Positions 41,877 through 44,449 of a stretch of 44,449 nucleotides of DNA are shown here, piece after piece. Location: NCBI GenBank assembly GCA_008017315.1, contig SSHE01000007.1:1-44449 (forward strand), read 5' to 3'. Below the pieces are notes generated by a model. That model made no database searches, was not told where the DNA came from, and saw nothing but the letters and a program-made list of their open reading frames with translations. Position 1 is the stretch's first letter, and each line of letters starts with the position of its first letter. Source of the stretch: Acinetobacter sp. (lineage in GTDB: Bacteria; Pseudomonadota; Gammaproteobacteria; Pseudomonadales; Moraxellaceae). The position numbers were made by a program, and so were the translations under genes.

Positions 41877-42346
41877 TCAAATTCTCGTACAATGACACTG
41901 ATAATCAATATGTAGGGCTTAATGATGCTTCATAAATGTCTTGCGTTGTTGGCTAAAATTGAATTAAACGAGACATGAAACGCAGGTAATGGTTGTCCCT
42001 TACCCAGTTTCATAACGAAGTTTAGTGCAATTTTAGCCACAACCCGAAGGGACAGGAATATTTTTTGACGCTACTGCGTTATGTCTTATTTCATTTAGAA
42101 TGACTAAATTTCATAATCCATGCCTAGTATCATCTAAAAAATATCCTCTGTCGCAACCATAGATGAAGCATCAGTAAGCCCTTTTAATTTTACTGTACTA
42201 TGCACCCATAAAGCAAAGCGAATTCATCATAAATGCAAATAAAGCACACAGAACATGTTTTTGGAAAATTATCTGGCAAAATTTTTACCATAAATGCCAG
42301 AATGCGGTTACAATTAATCCCCCTTGATTTATTTATCTTTTGAACA
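41877..42346. other. 470-nt gap between pyrG and a small lipoprotein gene
   Basis: No convincing gene. 269 of the bases form the structured repeat described next. The 164 bases after it are AT-rich and should hold the promoter of the lipoprotein gene: TTTACC and TACAAT hexamers occur near 42287 and 42312 with an over-long spacer, which is weak support. Confidence 0.6.
41914..42182. repeat. 269-bp structured repeat (MITE-like) with three arms
   Basis: The ends are 20-bp inverted repeats differing at one base (AGGGCTTAATGATG... at 41914-41933, its complement at 42163-42182). Inside are two long imperfect hairpins: A, 41945-41981 with 42007-42043 (GGCTAAAATTG/CAATTTTAGCC core), and B, 42051-42098 with 42104-42152. 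The TTGC/GCAA pairing at 41941-41944 and 42153-42156 closes the junction. In addition TGTCCCTT in the top of arm A (41994-42001) is the exact complement of AAGGGACA at 42047-42054 between the arms. No transposase is encoded. A MITE or a structured non-coding RNA are both possible. Confidence 0.7.
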
Positions 42347-42754
42347 ATGATGAAAATGACATGGCTTAAATTGGGTTTGGCGAGTGTATTAAGTACCTGT
42401 GTGTTGGCTGCATGTGTCAAAAAAGAACAACCTGAGCATGATGCCCATGCTGCAAGTGAAGTCCAAAGTGCAGAAGAGCAGGCGGTAGTATTACAGGAAC
42501 AACCGCAGATTGAAGAAATTCCAACTGAAGAACCATCGGCTCAAATCACTTTAACGGAAGAACCAAAAGCCACACCATCTCGCGATACGACTACACCAGC
42601 TGCAGTAGAAGTGGTCGCTCCGAAAGCGGAAGATACACCTGCTGCGACAGCAACCACAACACATACGAGTGATGAAGATCCCATTGCTCAGGCATTAAAA
42701 GCAGCACAACCAGCGTTAAAACCAGCACAAGCACCTGCTTCTGCTGCCGAATAA
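42347..42754 (+). CDS. Small low-complexity lipoprotein
   Basis: Not recognised. The signal peptide ends in a lipobox LAAC with Cys23. The mature 112 residues have no predicted globular pattern: they are rich in Glu, Pro, Thr and Ala, with repeated acidic EEP/TEEP elements and a C-terminal Ala/Pro/Lys stretch. Such sequences often act as flexible linkers or periplasmic spacers between envelope layers. The start is 42347 (or 42350), without a clear ribosome-binding site. Stand-alone gene convergent with the next. Confidence 0.75.
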   Translation: MMKMTWLKLGLASVLSTCVLAACVKKEQPEHDAHAASEVQSAEEQAVVLQEQPQIEEIPTEEPSAQITLTEEPKATPSRDTTTPAAVEVVAPKAEDTPAATATTTHTSDEDPIAQALKAAQPALKPAQAPASAAE

Positions 42755-42776
42755 TGAATTTTAAATGCGGATGACC

Positions 42777-42806
42777 AAGCGTGAATTGTAATGGCAATTC
42801 ACGCTT
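42777..42806. terminator. Perfect inverted repeat between two convergent lipoprotein genes
   Basis: AAGCGTGAATTG (42777-42788) pairs perfectly with CAATTCACGCTT (42795-42806), loop of 6. No long T-tract on either side, so termination strength is uncertain, but position between convergent genes supports the role. Confidence 0.6.
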
Positions 42807-42814
42807 AGCTTCAC

Positions 42815-43261
42815 TTATTTGGGTGAAGTATTGCCGATTTCAGGGTGGTCAATCGCATATTTGCAGAGCTTTTTATCGTGCTCATATTCAGATTTTTTTC
42901 TGTCGATATCATGACTTTGTTCATTGAGGCTTCTTGCCCAAGCATCCAAGCTGGTTAAAGATTTTCGGCATAGTGCATAGCCGCCTTCTGTGACAGAATC
43001 AGTCATTTTAATTTCTACACGCCAGCGATTGGAAAGCTCTCGCAGTGGTTTACGTAGGTCTTCAATATATTGTGTTTCACCTGCATAGAGCAAAGCATCT
43101 ACTTGATTTATCAGAGCCCATGCTTCATGAGCAATTGCAGTCGCATCATTACTCAGTTTTTTGGCAGGTTTGATTTCCTGTCGTTGTTGCGTATTATCAC
43201 AGGCAACAAAAAATAAACTGGAACAAAGTAAAGCAGCAACTAAAGCGGTTGGGAGACGCAT
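42815..43261 (-). CDS. Small lipoprotein, function unknown
   Basis: Not recognised. The signal peptide ends in the lipobox FVAC (Cys21). The mature part of about 127 residues is helical and rich in charged residues (LRELSNRWRVEIK, DIDRKKSEYEHDKKL), with two further cysteines (YALCRKSL and KLCKYAI) that may form a disulfide. TAGG precedes the ATG. It lies 30 nt downstream of trmA on the same strand and is probably co-transcribed with it. Confidence 0.75.
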   Translation of the reverse strand: MRLPTALVAALLCSSLFFVACDNTQQRQEIKPAKKLSNDATAIAHEAWALINQVDALLYAGETQYIEDLRKPLRELSNRWRVEIKMTDSVTEGGYALCRKSLTSLDAWARSLNEQSHDIDRKKSEYEHDKKLCKYAIDHPEIGNTSPK

Positions 43262-43291
43262 AATAAACCTACCATTATTGAAAAATAAAGT

Positions 43292-44374
43292 TTAAATTTT
43301 TTCCAGTAAAACGCCAGACTCAACATGATGGGTATAAGGAAACTGGTCAAATAGGGCAAAACGTGTGATTTTATGGGTTTGAGTCAGAGTGTTTAAATTG
43401 TCCTGCAAAGTATCAGGGTTGCAGGAAATATAAATAATTCGCTGGAATTGGGAAATCAGTTGGAGTGTCGCATCATCAATACCCGCTCGAGGAGGATCGA
43501 CAAAAACGGTTTCAAACTGATACTGGCTTAAATCAATCTGTTGTTCTTGTAAGCGTCGAAATGCACGTGTGCCTTGGTAGGCTTGGGTAAATTCCTCGGC
43601 AGAAAGTCGGGCAATGTGAATATTGTAAATACCATTTTGTTCAATATTCCATTGTGCGGCATACACGGAGCTTTTTGCCAATTCAGTGGCAAGCACTTTG
43701 GGGAAATGTTGTGAAAGTGGTAGAGTGAAATTACCATGACCACAATACAGCTCCAATAAATCGCCTGTACAATCCAAGGCGACATCACACGCCCAAGCCA
43801 GCATTTTTTCACAGACTTTGGCATTGGGTTGGCTAAACCCATTTTCAATTTGTTTATAGATAAATTGACGTTTGCCAACGGTGAGTGTTTCAAGCACAAA
43901 ATCATCACTTAAAACGATTTTTTGCCCACGACTACGTCCGATAATTTTAATCTTTAAATCGTATTCAAGCTGTTTGGCTGCAATATGCCAGTCTTGGTCT
44001 AATTTACGGTGATAAATCAAGGAAACCAGTGTCTCACCATGTAAGGTGGTTAAAAAATCAATTTCAAATAATCGCTGTGCAAGAATAGGATGAGCTTTGA
44101 TTTTGGTTAAAAGCTTGGGCATAAGGTGGTTAATAGAGGTATCAGCAATCGGAAATTCATCGATACGAACGACTGTTTTTTTATCGTTTTCATCTCGCTC
44201 AAACATAGCATAGAACATATCGTCATCGGTATGCCAGATACGAAACTCGGCACGCATACGAAAATATTGTTCGGGTGAGGCAAAAACTTCGAGTGCTGGA
44301 GGGCTAAACTCAGCAAATTGTGCTTGAAGTCGTTGGATTTTTTCATCAAGTTGTTGCTGATAGCACGTGGTCAT
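43292..44374 (-). CDS. trmA: tRNA (uracil-5-)-methyltransferase TrmA
   Basis: Makes the m5U54 (T-loop) modification of tRNAs; E. coli TrmA also methylates tmRNA. N-terminal RNA-binding part ([19 protein letters not shown]), SAM motif [26 protein letters not shown], and the catalytic Cys in [11 protein letters not shown], then a C-terminal Glu in HHVESGVLL, the general base. 360 aa, full length. The fold lacks the TRAM domain and the [4Fe-4S] cysteines of RlmD/RlmC, which separates it from the rRNA enzymes. Confidence 0.95.
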   Translation of the reverse strand: MTTCYQQQLDEKIQRLQAQFAEFSPPALEVFASPEQYFRMRAEFRIWHTDDDMFYAMFERDENDKKTVVRIDEFPIADTSINHLMPKLLTKIKAHPILAQRLFEIDFLTTLHGETLVSLIYHRKLDQDWHIAAKQLEYDLKIKIIGRSRGQKIVLSDDFVLETLTVGKRQFIYKQIENGFSQPNAKVCEKMLAWACDVALDCTGDLLELYCGHGNFTLPLSQHFPKVLATELAKSSVYAAQWNIEQNGIYNIHIARLSAEEFTQAYQGTRAFRRLQEQQIDLSQYQFETVFVDPPRAGIDDATLQLISQFQRIIYISCNPDTLQDNLNTLTQTHKITRFALFDQFPYTHHVESGVLLEKI

Positions 44375-44449
44375 AGTTCTATAATCTCATTTATATCAAG
44401 AATTTATAAAAATTCTTTTTTAAACCGTAATTTATAATCCTTTTTATTA

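Overview
The window looks like core chromosome of an Acinetobacter-type gammaproteobacterium (Moraxellaceae). Codon use is AT-rich. Evidence for the genus is a CarO-like outer-membrane protein, a pmrCAB operon, the short-form HisG plus HisZ arrangement, and gene neighbourhoods such as rpoN-hpf-ibaG-murA-hisG, pilTU/yggS and pyrG-kdsA-eno-ftsB-ispD. I see no prophage, CRISPR array or intact insertion sequence. The unusual material is in the gaps between genes.

Layout. The left edge holds a 5S rRNA gene and its terminator (end of an rRNA operon). A plus-strand run follows: rpoN, a candidate 14-codon mini-ORF, hpf, ibaG, murA, hisG, hisD, hisC. On the minus strand come pabB and a crotonase, then nadM (plus), and minus-strand bcp, a small secreted 4-Cys protein, queC, queE and dapD. 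Next on plus are a CarO-like porin, a small two-TM protein and a CobW-family GTPase, then tRNA-Asn and an aspartate aminotransferase on minus. A Pit phosphate transporter with a Pho-box-like promoter follows, then pilT-pilU (minus) divergent from yggS. After a gap containing a dead transposase fragment come hisZ and purA.

The second half holds a DUF1615 lipoprotein and a DUF2238 membrane protein (minus), then nudJ-mnmA-hflD-purB (minus). The polymyxin-response operon pmrC-pmrA-pmrB (plus) carries a clear PmrA box in its promoter. A Pif1-like helicase (plus) runs convergently into the minus-strand pyrG-kdsA-eno-ftsB-ispD cluster. A 269-bp structured element then occupies the gap before a small lipoprotein gene. 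A second small lipoprotein and trmA (minus) close the window.

Functional links. HisG is the short form, which needs HisZ, and both are encoded here about 18 kb apart. QueE and QueC are two enzymes of the 7-deazaguanine (queuosine precursor) pathway. PmrA/PmrB control PmrC, a lipid A phosphoethanolamine transferase. PilT and PilU are the retraction ATPases of type IV pili. MurA, KdsA, IspD, FtsB and DapD serve envelope and cell-wall synthesis.

The most notable observations are the three-way-junction repeat at 41914-42182 with a possible loop-to-junction pairing, the mini-ORF with a perfect ribosome-binding site before hpf, the regulatory boxes before pmrC and pit, and the transposase remnant before hisZ.
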